A stretch of 64,000 bases of DNA. Origin: Gammaproteobacteria bacterium (GTDB lineage Bacteria > Pseudomonadota > Gammaproteobacteria > JAIEPX01). The position numbers were made by a program, and so were the translations under genes. Location: NCBI GenBank assembly GCA_019748175.1, contig JAIEPX010000008.1, forward strand, positions 310,001-374,000. Direction: 5' to 3'. Positions 25,860 to 36,049 of the stretch are shown piece after piece. Numbering within the stretch: the stretch's first letter is position 1; each line of letters starts with the position of its first letter. The notes beneath the pieces were generated by a model. That model was given only the letters and a program-made list of their open reading frames with translations, was not told the origin of the DNA and searched no databases.

Positions 25860-27620
25860 ATGAAAAAATTATTATTGTTAATTGCAGTTTGTTTTTACAC
25901 ATCACTATCAAATGCCTATAATGTACATCGTTATTTAAATCATAATGCGGATCAATCACTGCAGGGCTTTCAAATATTATCTCCTCAATCACTCTCTCAA
26001 AGAGCGGTTTCACATCAAAAAATTCCTGAGAATGCTCTGGTCATCAAGCATGAAAAAACGTATTTGACTGACACCCAGCAATACAGCACGACTTATTATC
26101 AGTATTATCACGGAATTCGAGTTCTTGATGGTGAAATAACAATCCACGAAAATAGTCATGTTGCTCAACGAGGGTTGCCCGAAAAAAAAGTAATCGGGCA
26201 ATTAATTCATGAGATCAATTTTAGTATAGATGAGTTAGAAGGATTAAAAACATCTGAACGTTTAGATCGTGCATTGTCTGAAACTAAAGCGTATTTTTTA
26301 CAAAAACATTCAGAAATTCAGTGGTCGTTCGATCACGAATCGGTTCAGTTGATTATAAAAAAACAAGAAGAGAAGTTGTCGCCATTATATGAGGTCAGTT
26401 TTTATGCTTCTGCGGATGATGAAGTACCGATATATTATCACGCATTTTTAGATCCTAATAAACGAAATAAAATTATTAGGGTGTGGAATGATGTCAAAAA
26501 TATTTCAGATACAGGTCCTGGCGGGAATGAAAAAACAACAGAATATCATTATGGCGTTGCAGGCATACCCCCATTAGATGTTAGTGGGCGATCGTCTAAA
26601 TGTATTATGGATGATAAAATTTCCAATTTTATTGTCGTAGATATGAGTAGCGCAAATCCGAGTAGTTCAAATTATATTGGTTATCTTCGCCCTTTTTCAT
26701 ATAAATGTAATAGTGAAGTTCGGGATACGAATCAATTCTATGGGGCTTATTCTCCGGCAGATGATGCGTATTTTTTTGGACATCTTGTGCAAAAGATGTA
26801 TCAAGATTGGTATCAAACTAAGGTCCTTGATTTGCCTAAAACTGTCTTAAGAGTTCATGTTACTAAACAAAAACATCAGCCATTGGAAAATGCATTTTGG
26901 GATCCTGTTTCTGCAACGATAAATTTCGGTGACGGATCAACTGTGCTTAATTCAAAAACTGAGCGAGGAAAGATTAGTTTTTATCCCTTTGTTGCTCTAG
27001 ATGTTGTAGGGCATGAGATGAGTCATGGTTTTACTGCCACTCATTCTAATCTTCAATATTATGAGGAGTCAGGTGCTTTGAATGAAGCATTTTCCGATAT
27101 GGCAGCGGTTGTTTCAAATGCTTATTTACGTGAAAAATTTCCCGTTCTTTATACAGCCAATTATCACACTGCTGATATGATATGGAATATTGGGAGTTCA
27201 ATCATTAGAAATCCAGATCCTAACGTAGCCATGCGATATTTAGATAGACCGTCCCGTGATAGATCTTCTGCGGATTGTTATCTAAACGTTTCAAATTGCT
27301 CAATCAATTACATAGAACTTGTAGACTTTGTGAAGAATAATTTCGAGGATGAGGAAGACATAAACGGGTTTATCGTTCATCATGGCAGTGGTGTTTTTAA
27401 CCACTTCTTTTATATTTTAGCCACTTCACCGGGTTGGGATGTCAAAAAAGCGTTTAACTTGATGTTAAAGTGCAATCGCGATGGTTATTGGAACGAGTAT
27501 ACTGATTTTCAACAGGCTGCATGTTATACGTTGCTAGCTGCGTCTGATCTAGCTTATGATACAGGTGCCGTCAGGAATGCTTTTAACTTAGTAGGGATTG
27601 AGACATTAGGGTGCTTATAA
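25860..27620 (+). CDS. Secreted M4 (thermolysin-like) zinc metalloprotease
   Basis: 586 residues. Signal peptide MKKLLLLIAVCFYTSLSNA (residues 1-19), a long propeptide with FTP/PepSY-type segments (YYQYYHGIRVLDGEITIHEN), then the catalytic domain: HEMSH at about 385-389, GALNEAFSDM with the third zinc ligand Glu about 20 residues on, and IVHHGSGVFNHFFY with the catalytic His. This is the family of Legionella ProA and Pseudomonas elastase, exported by type II secretion. ATG 25860 follows AGGTG; the upstream start at 25782 would hide the signal peptide. It has no operon partner. It probably degrades host or environmental proteins. Confidence 0.92.
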   Translation: MKKLLLLIAVCFYTSLSNAYNVHRYLNHNADQSLQGFQILSPQSLSQRAVSHQKIPENALVIKHEKTYLTDTQQYSTTYYQYYHGIRVLDGEITIHENSHVAQRGLPEKKVIGQLIHEINFSIDELEGLKTSERLDRALSETKAYFLQKHSEIQWSFDHESVQLIIKKQEEKLSPLYEVSFYASADDEVPIYYHAFLDPNKRNKIIRVWNDVKNISDTGPGGNEKTTEYHYGVAGIPPLDVSGRSSKCIMDDKISNFIVVDMSSANPSSSNYIGYLRPFSYKCNSEVRDTNQFYGAYSPADDAYFFGHLVQKMYQDWYQTKVLDLPKTVLRVHVTKQKHQPLENAFWDPVSATINFGDGSTVLNSKTERGKISFYPFVALDVVGHEMSHGFTATHSNLQYYEESGALNEAFSDMAAVVSNAYLREKFPVLYTANYHTADMIWNIGSSIIRNPDPNVAMRYLDRPSRDRSSADCYLNVSNCSINYIELVDFVKNNFEDEEDINGFIVHHGSGVFNHFFYILATSPGWDVKKAFNLMLKCNRDGYWNEYTDFQQAACYTLLAASDLAYDTGAVRNAFNLVGIETLGCL

Positions 27621-27806
27621 AGTTAGGCACCAGTATGAACCAATACAATTGTGTAGAAATCTCGCGGAATTTTGTTAAAATCTTGAGTCTGTATTCAAGG
27701 AGTAAGCGGCTTGCGCTTAACGATGCGCGATCACCTAGGGGTGAGGCTTTGGGGTTGATTAATGGGAAGCAGTTACTTGTACTGCTGTCAGGGAGAATTG
27801 ATAGAT

Positions 27807-28433
27807 ATGCTTAAAAAGTTATTGCCACAGCAGAAGATATTCTTTGATGGGTTTAACACTCTCGGAGATTTACTGCTTGAAATGTCTGAAACCTTTCTCA
27901 AGGCTGTGAATGAAGACAAATTCGAAGATCAAGCGATTATGGCTATCACTGAGTCAAAAGAACAGGCCAAATCTGAGGCGAGAAATCTATTTACTCAAGC
28001 GCACATGACCTTTATTACACCATTTGACCGACATGATATCCACAGCCTAAATAACGAAATTTATGATGCCGTGAATACTATCAATTTAACTGCTCAGCGA
28101 TGTAGTCATTATCATTTGCATGTTTTTCCTGACATCATGAAAGAGTTAGCGCTTGTTTGTCGAAATGCGGCAAAGCTAGTAGTACAGGTACTGCGAATGC
28201 TGTCGAACTTAAAACATCATTCTGAAATTTTGACTCTATGTCGAGAAATAAAAGAGCACGAATCGAATGCTGATCATTTACTCATTGCAGGTATATCGGA
28301 ACTGTATGACAAACAAGACGATTTTAAAACCATTTTAAAACTGAAAGAGGTATATGGGCTTTTGGAGTCGATTACTGATCGCTATCAAATGATTGCCTAC
28401 ATTGCTGAAGGTATTATTTTGGAATATAGCTAA
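27807..28433 (+). CDS. DUF47 (PhoU-like) accessory protein of the Pit transporter
   Basis: 208 residues, all alpha, with a PhoU-like pattern of charged pairs on amphipathic helices (KEQAKSEARNLF, FDRHDIHSLNNEIYDAVNTI, CREIKEHESNADHL). This is the family usually encoded directly upstream of Pit-type phosphate transporters and thought to control them. ATG 27807 is used: GGGAG lies upstream at 27791-27795 and the 15 residues that the start at 27762 would add are not conserved. The stop codon touches the ATG of the transporter gene, implying coupling. Confidence 0.88.
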   Translation: MLKKLLPQQKIFFDGFNTLGDLLLEMSETFLKAVNEDKFEDQAIMAITESKEQAKSEARNLFTQAHMTFITPFDRHDIHSLNNEIYDAVNTINLTAQRCSHYHLHVFPDIMKELALVCRNAAKLVVQVLRMLSNLKHHSEILTLCREIKEHESNADHLLIAGISELYDKQDDFKTILKLKEVYGLLESITDRYQMIAYIAEGIILEYS

Positions 28434-29441
28434 ATGAATTCAATGCTTATATTAATCTATATTACTATTGCAATAACGTTATTTTTTGACTTTTTGAATG
28501 GTTTTCATGATGCGGCAAATGCTATTGCAACGGTTGTGTCTACTCGTGTATTGAGGCCGTTTCAAGCTGTTATTTGGTCGGCAGCGTTTAATTTTTTAGC
28601 TTTTTTTATTTTTGGTTTGCATGTTGCTGCCACCATTGGGACAGGCATTGTTTCGGTGGAGGTTGTTAATACTGTATTTATTTTATCTGCTTTAATAGCT
28701 GCCATTATTTGGAATTTGCTAACCTGGTATTTCGGAATTCCCTCGAGTTCTTCTCATGCATTAATTGGCGCTATGATTGGTGCCGCCATCGTAAAAGCGG
28801 GCTTTAGTAAATTAGTTTGGTCCGGAATTATTAAGACAGTGGTTTCAATTTTCTTGTCCCCTATTTTAGGATTAATATTAGGGACTATCTTTATGTTTAT
28901 CTCGACCCGCTTGTTTTTTCACAAATCCCCACAAAAGGTTGATACGATTTTTAGGCGAATCCAACTTGTCACATCGGCCTTATTGAGTGTGGGGCATGGC
29001 GGTAATGATGCTCAAAAATCGATGGGTATCATTGCGCTGCTCCTTTTCACAGGTAATCTAATTGGACCTAGTTTTCATGTTCCATTATGGGTGGTTTTTA
29101 GCTGTTATTCAGCCATGGCTTTAGGGACGCTATTTGGGGGATTTAGAATAGTCAAAACCATGGGCATGAAGATCACTAAACTTAACCCTGTTGGAGGCTC
29201 ATCAGCTGAGTTGAGTGGATCCATGACGTTGATGCTAGCCACTGGGCTTGGAATCCCCGTTTCAACGACTCATACCATCACAGGCGCCATCATAGGTGTA
29301 GGTGCTCTTCAGCGCCTGTCAGCCGTTCGCTGGGGGGTGGCGCGTCAAATCGTGGTTGCCTGGGTCATTACAATACCAGCGACAGCCATCTTAGCGGGTA
29401 TCATCCATAAGATCATCTTGGTCTCCCTTCCACTGTTTTAG
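28434..29441 (+). CDS. PiT-family inorganic phosphate transporter
   Basis: 335 residues with about ten hydrophobic helices. Both Pit signature halves are seen: FDFLNGFHDAANAIATVVST near the N-terminus and SVGHGGNDAQKSMGI in the second half, each with the G-x-D-A-x-N/K core. It imports phosphate with a proton or sodium across the inner membrane; some relatives carry sulfate instead. The ATG follows the stop of the DUF47 gene without a gap. An inverted repeat lies 36 bases after the stop. Confidence 0.92.
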   Translation: MNSMLILIYITIAITLFFDFLNGFHDAANAIATVVSTRVLRPFQAVIWSAAFNFLAFFIFGLHVAATIGTGIVSVEVVNTVFILSALIAAIIWNLLTWYFGIPSSSSHALIGAMIGAAIVKAGFSKLVWSGIIKTVVSIFLSPILGLILGTIFMFISTRLFFHKSPQKVDTIFRRIQLVTSALLSVGHGGNDAQKSMGIIALLLFTGNLIGPSFHVPLWVVFSCYSAMALGTLFGGFRIVKTMGMKITKLNPVGGSSAELSGSMTLMLATGLGIPVSTTHTITGAIIGVGALQRLSAVRWGVARQIVVAWVITIPATAILAGIIHKIILVSLPLF

Positions 29442-29476
29442 AGGGTTACGCCCACTTCCTGCTGAACTGTGTCATA

Positions 29477-29545
29477 TCTAAGATCAATAAATATAGATGT
29501 TTCATATAAGGCATAATGAATAAGCAAAAGTATTGATCTTAGATC
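29477..29545. repeat. Inverted repeat after the phosphate transporter gene
   Basis: Perfect 14-base arms ATCTAAGATCAATA (29477-29490) and TATTGATCTTAGAT (29532-29545) with a 41-base loop. It may terminate the DUF47-Pit transcript, although it has no T-run. The CTTAGAT core recurs at 23046-23110. The rest of the gap to 29736 shows nothing recognisable apart from the promoter region of the next gene. Confidence 0.6.
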
Positions 29546-29736
29546 TTACCCCATTCTTTCCTCCTCGACCTATGTAATTATACGTATTCATTAATTTACA
29601 GCCTCAAATTATCCTTTGTTAATGTGACCTTAAGCTTGGTTTGTTATCATTACTCTTAGTTCTATAGGGGTTGTGTAGCGTTTGGGTTGGATGCTCAAAC
29701 TAGAGAGTTTGACGGATCAGTAGCGAAAGGTGCTTT

Positions 29737-32013
29737 ATGAAACGTGGTGAAGAAGGCATAGCGTTATTAAAGGTAGGTCAGCAAAAGGCCGATGCGTTTA
29801 ATGCTGGTGATGCTAACGTCCAATTCGGAAACGTCCTTGATCAAGTCAATTCCCAAAACGATGTCACAGATATACTCTCAACGCTGGGTTTTGAAATCGT
29901 TAACGGCTACGATAATTTTACTTTAGTCAGTTCATTGGCAAGTTTTATTGTCAAATGTGAAACGACTCCTGAAATGGTGACATCAGATCATTTGAAAGGT
30001 CAGACTGCAATTATTATAGCGATTTTAAGCTGGCGATTATTGGGTTCAGTATTCAGTGTTATAAGTGAAAAGCTAGCTGAAGATGATCGAATAGAAAAAG
30101 AAACAAAAAAAATCGTAATGGTCATTGAACGTCATCGCGCCATGCTATCTGCTTTGAATGAATTGCCTGTGAAAAATAACAATAATAATTCTCGAAAAAA
30201 AATTAAAGACAAATGGGCTGACTTCAATGCGAGTCTATTTAATACTGCATTGCAGAATCTTTCAAACAAAAATCTTTCTGAGCTTGAATTGCAGGAGTTG
30301 TACTATGTATTCAGAAGTGCTGTTGGAAATAAAGCGACTCAAGAAGATTTACAGGCCTGGGAGAAATTCATTCAAGATCCTACCATAGGAAATAGAGAAG
30401 AGTTAAGAAAAAGAATCGAAGCGGGTCTGAAAACTAAAGTAAAAGCCACACCTATTGCTGATAAAGATACACGATTTGTAGGTAGAGTATTGAGATTAAT
30501 CGGTAATTTTATTATGGCTAATGCGACAGGGATGAGTATTGTTGTTGTGATGAGTGGATTTATTGCAGCGATTCCGTTTGTTGCAGCTTTAGGATTTAGT
30601 GCGACACTCCCAATTGTTTTTCTAGTGGCGTTGGGCCTAGGTATTGGTTATGGTTGTTTAACACTGACTCAAGAAATGAAAAAAAGACGTCACCAAAAAA
30701 TTTCTGAGAAATTAAAACAAGAGAAAGTGCGTTATAAACAAAATCAGGCTATTAATAGTTTTTCCTCAATGAAAAATATGAGTTCTTCTGATGTGCAAGA
30801 ATCAATGAAGCCTGTTTCGCTTGACGATGTAAAAGATTCCATGAGACCTATTTCAGAAAATCAGGTGGGCTCTCTATCATGGAGAATTTTATTCAATATA
30901 CCATTCATTCTATCAAACGCTACTGTATCTGGATGGTGGGCAGTTCTTATGGGGGTTACTGTAGTAACAGGACTAATTGGTGGTGCAGGCTTAGTTGGAG
31001 TTTCCGCAATACTTTTTCCAGCGATAGTTGCGGGTGTTTTCTCACTATTTTCTCTAACAAAATTTATCGTTAACGCCTATCATGATTATCATTTTGAAAG
31101 GGAAAAGATTCAACAAATTAATAATAATTTGGCTATTCAAAAATTGCAGGCGACGTCGAGTCAAAGGTTGCGAGATGTTGTTCAATTATCTGAAAGGGAG
31201 TTATTGAAAGAGTATATTACTGCATTGCTAACTAATACAGATAGTAATCGTAAAAAGAAAGACTTTCATTTGATTGAAAAAATGATTGGAGCAAAACTTT
31301 CAGATGCGCAAAATGCGGATGCCTTCTACGGGTTTTTAGCTAGTAAGTTAATCGATGGTAATATTCAGAGTGAAGTTGAAAGCCAAAGAACGTCTACACT
31401 AGAATTGATCAAAAATTTAAGAAATCACGTGAGTGGTGAAGACTCAAAAGACACTGTGAACTATCACAGCGATTTTAAGATAAAACCTGTAGCATTCAAA
31501 GAATCATTCAGAGCGGTAGTTGGCTATGGATTTAGTATCACGGCTCCAATTGTGGTAGGTCTTGGTGTTGCGATGGCTTTTGTGCTGGGCCCAGCATTTT
31601 TATTTGTAGGCGTAGGTATGGCAGCATTATTATGTGGTACTTATTACGTAAGCACTGTAATTAACGAACGTCGTGATACTAGAGTGAAGAAATATGATTC
31701 CATGTTGGCTCAAATTGATATGCGTGATAGATTGACGGATATAAAATTATCTCAAAAATATTCTTTAGTGAAAAGTCAGTCTGACACTAATAAAGAGCCG
31801 GCACCTGAAAAAATCATTATGTCTGATGCGCTAGTTATTGACTCTGAAAAAATACCACAAATGTCATCCGCTCGTGGTTCAGTGTCTTCATGGGGATTTC
31901 AATTGTTTTTCAACTGTGGAAACAAGAGTGATTCATTAGAGGTATCCTCACCAATGAGATCTCTAGAAAAAGAAATGCCGGCTATAGTGGAGATGGTGAG
32001 AATTTTAGATTAA
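29737..32013 (+). CDS. Large membrane protein with repeated hydrophobic hairpins, unknown
   Basis: 758 residues. Three hydrophobic hairpins lie at about residues 250-305, 380-440 and 590-650, and are related: FIMANATG in the first aligns with FILSNATVSG in the second, and all are followed by charged helices. Between hairpins 1 and 2 is an internal duplication (SSSDVQESMKPVS then LDDVKDSMRPIS). There is no signal peptide. The cytosolic loops are long, helical and charged. AAAGGTG precedes the ATG. Proteins with paired hairpins and long charged loops are common among Legionellales effectors that insert into host membranes, but no family is recognised. Confidence 0.65.
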   Translation: MKRGEEGIALLKVGQQKADAFNAGDANVQFGNVLDQVNSQNDVTDILSTLGFEIVNGYDNFTLVSSLASFIVKCETTPEMVTSDHLKGQTAIIIAILSWRLLGSVFSVISEKLAEDDRIEKETKKIVMVIERHRAMLSALNELPVKNNNNNSRKKIKDKWADFNASLFNTALQNLSNKNLSELELQELYYVFRSAVGNKATQEDLQAWEKFIQDPTIGNREELRKRIEAGLKTKVKATPIADKDTRFVGRVLRLIGNFIMANATGMSIVVVMSGFIAAIPFVAALGFSATLPIVFLVALGLGIGYGCLTLTQEMKKRRHQKISEKLKQEKVRYKQNQAINSFSSMKNMSSSDVQESMKPVSLDDVKDSMRPISENQVGSLSWRILFNIPFILSNATVSGWWAVLMGVTVVTGLIGGAGLVGVSAILFPAIVAGVFSLFSLTKFIVNAYHDYHFEREKIQQINNNLAIQKLQATSSQRLRDVVQLSERELLKEYITALLTNTDSNRKKKDFHLIEKMIGAKLSDAQNADAFYGFLASKLIDGNIQSEVESQRTSTLELIKNLRNHVSGEDSKDTVNYHSDFKIKPVAFKESFRAVVGYGFSITAPIVVGLGVAMAFVLGPAFLFVGVGMAALLCGTYYVSTVINERRDTRVKKYDSMLAQIDMRDRLTDIKLSQKYSLVKSQSDTNKEPAPEKIIMSDALVIDSEKIPQMSSARGSVSSWGFQLFFNCGNKSDSLEVSSPMRSLEKEMPAIVEMVRILD

Positions 32014-32082
32014 TTATGGAAAGATAACGCTAGTATGTTAAACTGTCACTCTATCTATCACGTCAGCATATTGGGTGGCAGA

Positions 32083-33393
32083 ATGAAGACAGACTCTCTC
32101 CATAGAACAACCATATCTACTCTCAGTCATGAAGGACGAGGCATTGCCCATATCGATGGAAAAGCGATTTTTATTGATGGGGCTTTGGTGGGAGAAGAGG
32201 TGGAATTCCGCATCACAAAACGCCACAGCCAATATGATGAAGCTGAGGTCGTTCAGGTAGTAAAGCCTTCAGCAGATCGGGTCACTCCATTGTGCAAACA
32301 CTATGGGGTATGTGGTGGTTGTTCCCTCCAGCATATGGCGCCAGAAGCTCAAATTCAGCATAAACAACAAGCGCTCCTCGACTTGTTAGCTCGTATCGGG
32401 AAGGTAACGCCTTCAGTGACTTTGCCACCTCTTGTCGGCCCTGTATGGGGGTATCGAAGTAAAGCGCGTTTAGGTGTTAAGTATGTGATTAAAAAAGAGA
32501 AGATGCTCGTTGGTTTTCGTGAGCGTGATCCGCGTTTTTTAGCTGAGATTACACAATGTGAGGTGCTTCATCCTGCTGTAGGGCAACAGCTGGAAGTGTT
32601 AAAGAATTTAATTCAGAGCTTAAATTGTTATGATCAAATTCCACAAGTTGAAGTTGCTGTATCAGAAGAGACAGTCGCATTAATTTTTCGACATATGGTT
32701 CCGCTGACTGACGATGATAAAAATAAATTAGTTGAATTCGGAAGATCCAAGAAGTGGCATATTTATCTTCAGTCTAAGGGGATTTCAACGATTAATCGTC
32801 TTTGGCCATTCGATGGGGCAGAGCGTTTAACTTATCATTTGTCGAATTATAATTTAGAAATGCAATTTCACCCTATCGATTTTACTCAAATCAATGTTGT
32901 GATGAATCAACAAATTGTGAAGCAAGCATTGGATTTATTAGAATTAAAATATTCTGATATTGCTCTCGATTTATTTTGTGGAATCGGAAATTTTACGCTT
33001 CCGATCGCCCGGTTTTGTAAATCCGTAGTAGGAGTTGAAGGTTCTGAAACATCAGTATCACGTGCTCGTGAAAACGCACGATTAAATAAAATTTCGAACG
33101 CTGAGTTTTTCGTTGCTGATTTAAGTCGAAATAGTTCGCATTTGTCTTGGTATTATCAGCATTATGATAAGGTTTTGTTGGATCCCCCTCGCACGGGTGC
33201 GGTCGATATCATACCAGGGATTGTACAGTGGCAACCGAGTCGCATTGTGTATGTCTCCTGTAACCCAGCAACCTTAGCTCGAGATGCGGCCAAATTGGAT
33301 GAATTAGGATATACTTGCCACAGCGCGGGAGTAATGGATATGTTCCCGCAGACCAGCCATGTTGAAGCGATGGCGTTGTTCATTAAGAGATAA
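32083..33393 (+). CDS. rlmD: 23S rRNA m5U1939 methyltransferase
   Basis: 436 residues. An N-terminal TRAM domain (EGRGIAHIDGKAIFIDGALV), an iron-sulfur cluster ligand set CKHYGVCGGC plus a fourth Cys in ITQCEV, the SAM loop DLFCGIGNFTLPIA, LDPPRTGA and the catalytic Cys in SCNPATLARD. These identify RlmD (RumA) rather than TrmA. I start at ATG 32083, after GGGTGG, because the family begins about there; a start at 32035 adds 16 unconserved residues. relA begins 3 bases after the stop, an arrangement also known in E. coli. Confidence 0.95.
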   Translation: MKTDSLHRTTISTLSHEGRGIAHIDGKAIFIDGALVGEEVEFRITKRHSQYDEAEVVQVVKPSADRVTPLCKHYGVCGGCSLQHMAPEAQIQHKQQALLDLLARIGKVTPSVTLPPLVGPVWGYRSKARLGVKYVIKKEKMLVGFRERDPRFLAEITQCEVLHPAVGQQLEVLKNLIQSLNCYDQIPQVEVAVSEETVALIFRHMVPLTDDDKNKLVEFGRSKKWHIYLQSKGISTINRLWPFDGAERLTYHLSNYNLEMQFHPIDFTQINVVMNQQIVKQALDLLELKYSDIALDLFCGIGNFTLPIARFCKSVVGVEGSETSVSRARENARLNKISNAEFFVADLSRNSSHLSWYYQHYDKVLLDPPRTGAVDIIPGIVQWQPSRIVYVSCNPATLARDAAKLDELGYTCHSAGVMDMFPQTSHVEAMALFIKR

Positions 33394-33396
33394 ATT

Positions 33397-35613
33397 ATGG
33401 AAAGCCGTGATTCATTTAAAAGCCAACAATATAGCAACATTAATCTTGCTGATTGGCTTGATCATCTCGTTATTTTGCGCAAAGGACTGGATAGCAATCC
33501 TATTCGCCAGGCAGCTAGCTTAGCTCAAGTCACTGGAATTTCCCAAGCCACCCCTCATGGCGAGTCTTCTTTTCTTCATGGATTAGTCATGGCAGAAAAT
33601 CTCGCAGAATTAGGACTCGATGATGAAACGATTATTGCAGGTTTACTATTCCCTGTTGTGCATTACGCTCATGTCAGTTTGGATGACGTAGAAGAGCAAT
33701 TTGGTATTGGGATACGCAAATTAATTAAAGGTACCGAGCAGATGGATGCGATTCATATTTCGCATGGCCGTCTTACTCAAAGTGCTTTGTTCACGAGCAG
33801 TATCGATAATTTACGAAAAATGCTCCTTGCCATGGTTGATGATGTTCGTGTTGTATTGATAAAACTGGTGGAACGTCTCGCTGTTCTTCGTCATGTCGCT
33901 ATATTAGGTGATCGCGAACGTAAACGTGTTGCACAAGAAACAATGGATATCTACGCCCCATTGGCAAATCGATTAGGTGTGGGGCAAATCAAATGGCAAT
34001 TGGAAGATTACGCATTTCGATATTTGGAGCCAGAACGCTACAAAGAAATTGCTGAGTCTTTAGAAATGAGGCAGGAAGAGCGTGAAAATTTTGTTCAGGA
34101 AGTTCGCTCTGAAATAGAAACAGCCCTAAAATCAGAGGGGATATCACACTACGAAATTACAGGTCGTTCTAAACATATTTATAGTATTGCAAAAAAAATG
34201 GAACGTAAAAAAGTACCTTTCGATGAAATTTACGATGTCACAGCACTGAGATTATTGGTGCCAACAGTAGAAGATTGTTATAAAATATTAAGTACTGTTC
34301 ATGCGAAATGGCATCATATTAAAAAAGAATTTGATGATTATATTGTAAAGCCAAAACCAAATGGATATCGATCAATTCATACTGCAATTATAGGTCCTGG
34401 CGCGCGAAATGTTGAAATTCAAATTCGAACTTATGCCATGCATGAGGAATCTGAACTAGGTGTTGCGGCTCATTGGGTGTATAAAGAAGGTGGAAAAAAT
34501 TCTAAAGCAGGCTATGATGCGAAAATAGCATGGCTTCGTAATTTGATTGATTGGCAAAAAGAAATTGTAAGAAGTGGAGAACAGGAAAAAGAAGCCTACT
34601 CTCATATTTTTGATGATCGAGTTTATGTTTTTACTCCCAATGGCGATGTGTTAGATTTTCCTCGAGGTTCTACGCCGCTCGATTTTGCGTACAATATTCA
34701 TACTGATATTGGGCATCGATGTCGCGGAGCTAAAGTGAACGATGTGATGGTGTCATTAAATTATCAGCTGGAGATGGGTGATAAAGTTGAAGTTTTAACC
34801 GGAAAAGAGCCTCATCCGAGTCGTGATTGGTTAAGTGCGCAACGAGGTTATTTGATGACACCTCGAGCAAAAGCAAAAGTGCATCACTGGTTTAGAATTC
34901 AAGATTATGACAAGAATAAAGTTGCGGGCGCTGATTTGTTTGATAAAGAAGCCCGGCGAGGAAAAGAAAAATTACATTTGACTCAAACAGTTCTTGAGAA
35001 ATTTAATTTTCATAATAAAGATGATTTGTTTTCGGCATTGGGCCATGGTGATTTAAGTATCGGTGCAGTTATTAGTGCAATTCTTGCTGAACGTCATGGT
35101 GAACAATTGCACACAATTGCGCCAGCTGTCATAGAAAAAAAACGGCCTATAAAGAAAGCCCTCACGAATTCAGCAATTGAAATTTCTGGTGTGAGTAATT
35201 TATTAACGCATTATGCACGCTGTTGTAAACCTGTTCCAGGTGATTTAATTATTGGATATGTCACACTAGGTCATGGTGTTTCAATTCATCGACAAGATTG
35301 TCAAAATGTGAGTGATAAAAATGACTTGAATCCTGATCGTTTAATTGAAGTGAATTGGGGTGATACTGCTGAAGTTCAATATTCAATTGATCTGAGCATA
35401 TTGGCAAATAATAATTCTGATGTCTTGGGAAATATCTCGTCGTATTTAGCCAATGAAAAAATAGCTTTGCACTCATTAACAAGTCAGATTGATAAAAAAG
35501 ATCATACAATGATAATTCAGTTAACGATTGAGTTATCCTCAACTATAACGCTGTCTAAAGTTATTGCTCGACTTGGGCAGCTACCGAATATATTAGAAGT
35601 GAGTCGACGTTGA
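33397..35613 (+). CDS. relA: (p)ppGpp synthetase RelA (synthetase-only)
   Basis: 738 residues (E. coli RelA is 744). The N-terminal HD domain has lost its hydrolase motif: AGLLFPVVHYAHVSLDDVEE stands where SpoT has HDTVED. The synthetase domain keeps YDVTALRLLV and KKEFDDYIVKPKPNGYRSIH, with the acidic EFDD of RelA. A TGS domain (DDRVYVFTPNGDVLDFPRGS) and C-terminal zinc-finger/ACT regions with HYARCCKPVPGD follow. It makes the stringent-response alarmone on ribosomes with uncharged tRNA. It is likely cotranscribed with rlmD. A tRNA-Glu on the other strand directly abuts its stop. Confidence 0.96.
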   Translation: MESRDSFKSQQYSNINLADWLDHLVILRKGLDSNPIRQAASLAQVTGISQATPHGESSFLHGLVMAENLAELGLDDETIIAGLLFPVVHYAHVSLDDVEEQFGIGIRKLIKGTEQMDAIHISHGRLTQSALFTSSIDNLRKMLLAMVDDVRVVLIKLVERLAVLRHVAILGDRERKRVAQETMDIYAPLANRLGVGQIKWQLEDYAFRYLEPERYKEIAESLEMRQEERENFVQEVRSEIETALKSEGISHYEITGRSKHIYSIAKKMERKKVPFDEIYDVTALRLLVPTVEDCYKILSTVHAKWHHIKKEFDDYIVKPKPNGYRSIHTAIIGPGARNVEIQIRTYAMHEESELGVAAHWVYKEGGKNSKAGYDAKIAWLRNLIDWQKEIVRSGEQEKEAYSHIFDDRVYVFTPNGDVLDFPRGSTPLDFAYNIHTDIGHRCRGAKVNDVMVSLNYQLEMGDKVEVLTGKEPHPSRDWLSAQRGYLMTPRAKAKVHHWFRIQDYDKNKVAGADLFDKEARRGKEKLHLTQTVLEKFNFHNKDDLFSALGHGDLSIGAVISAILAERHGEQLHTIAPAVIEKKRPIKKALTNSAIEISGVSNLLTHYARCCKPVPGDLIIGYVTLGHGVSIHRQDCQNVSDKNDLNPDRLIEVNWGDTAEVQYSIDLSILANNNSDVLGNISSYLANEKIALHSLTSQIDKKDHTMIIQLTIELSSTITLSKVIARLGQLPNILEVSRR

Positions 35614-35689
35614 TGGCGTCCCCAAGGGGATTCGAACCCCTGTTATCGCCGTGAAAGGGCGGTGTCCTAGGCCTCTAGACGATGGGGAC
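35614..35689 (-). tRNA. tRNA-Glu (anticodon TTC)
   Basis: Reading on the minus strand, the acceptor GTCCCC pairs with GGGGAC, the anticodon stem-loop is CCGCCCTTTCACGGCGG with anticodon TTC, and the T-loop is GGGGTTCGAATCCCC. The CCA end is encoded (TGG at 35614-35616), directly after the relA stop. The gene is almost identical to E. coli tRNA-Glu. Confidence 0.97.
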
Positions 35690-35827
35690 GTCTGTGAGCT
35701 GGAAATCGTAGCAAAACAAATTATCAATAGCAAGGATATCCCTCGCATTAGACGAAATTTGAATCAAGCGCCAGTGAATACTGGTTATTGAGTAACCAAA
35801 ATGCTTAACCAGGAGATGCTGAGGTAT

Positions 35828-35903
<76 letters not shown>

Positions 35904-36049
35904 GAACTATGAAGTAATCGGATGAACATTCTAATAGGCATTAGCGGTGTGGGTCAATCCAAACGAGAGGCTAGGCCGGATTCTCTTATCATTATCTCTC
36001 TGCTATACTGTGCCTTATGCAGAATCTAGCATTAAACAAGGAGTGTATT

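Noticed and set aside
27611..27814. 67-codon frame between the M4 protease and DUF47 genes
   Set aside because: No ribosome binding site or similarity, and it runs into the DUF47 start.
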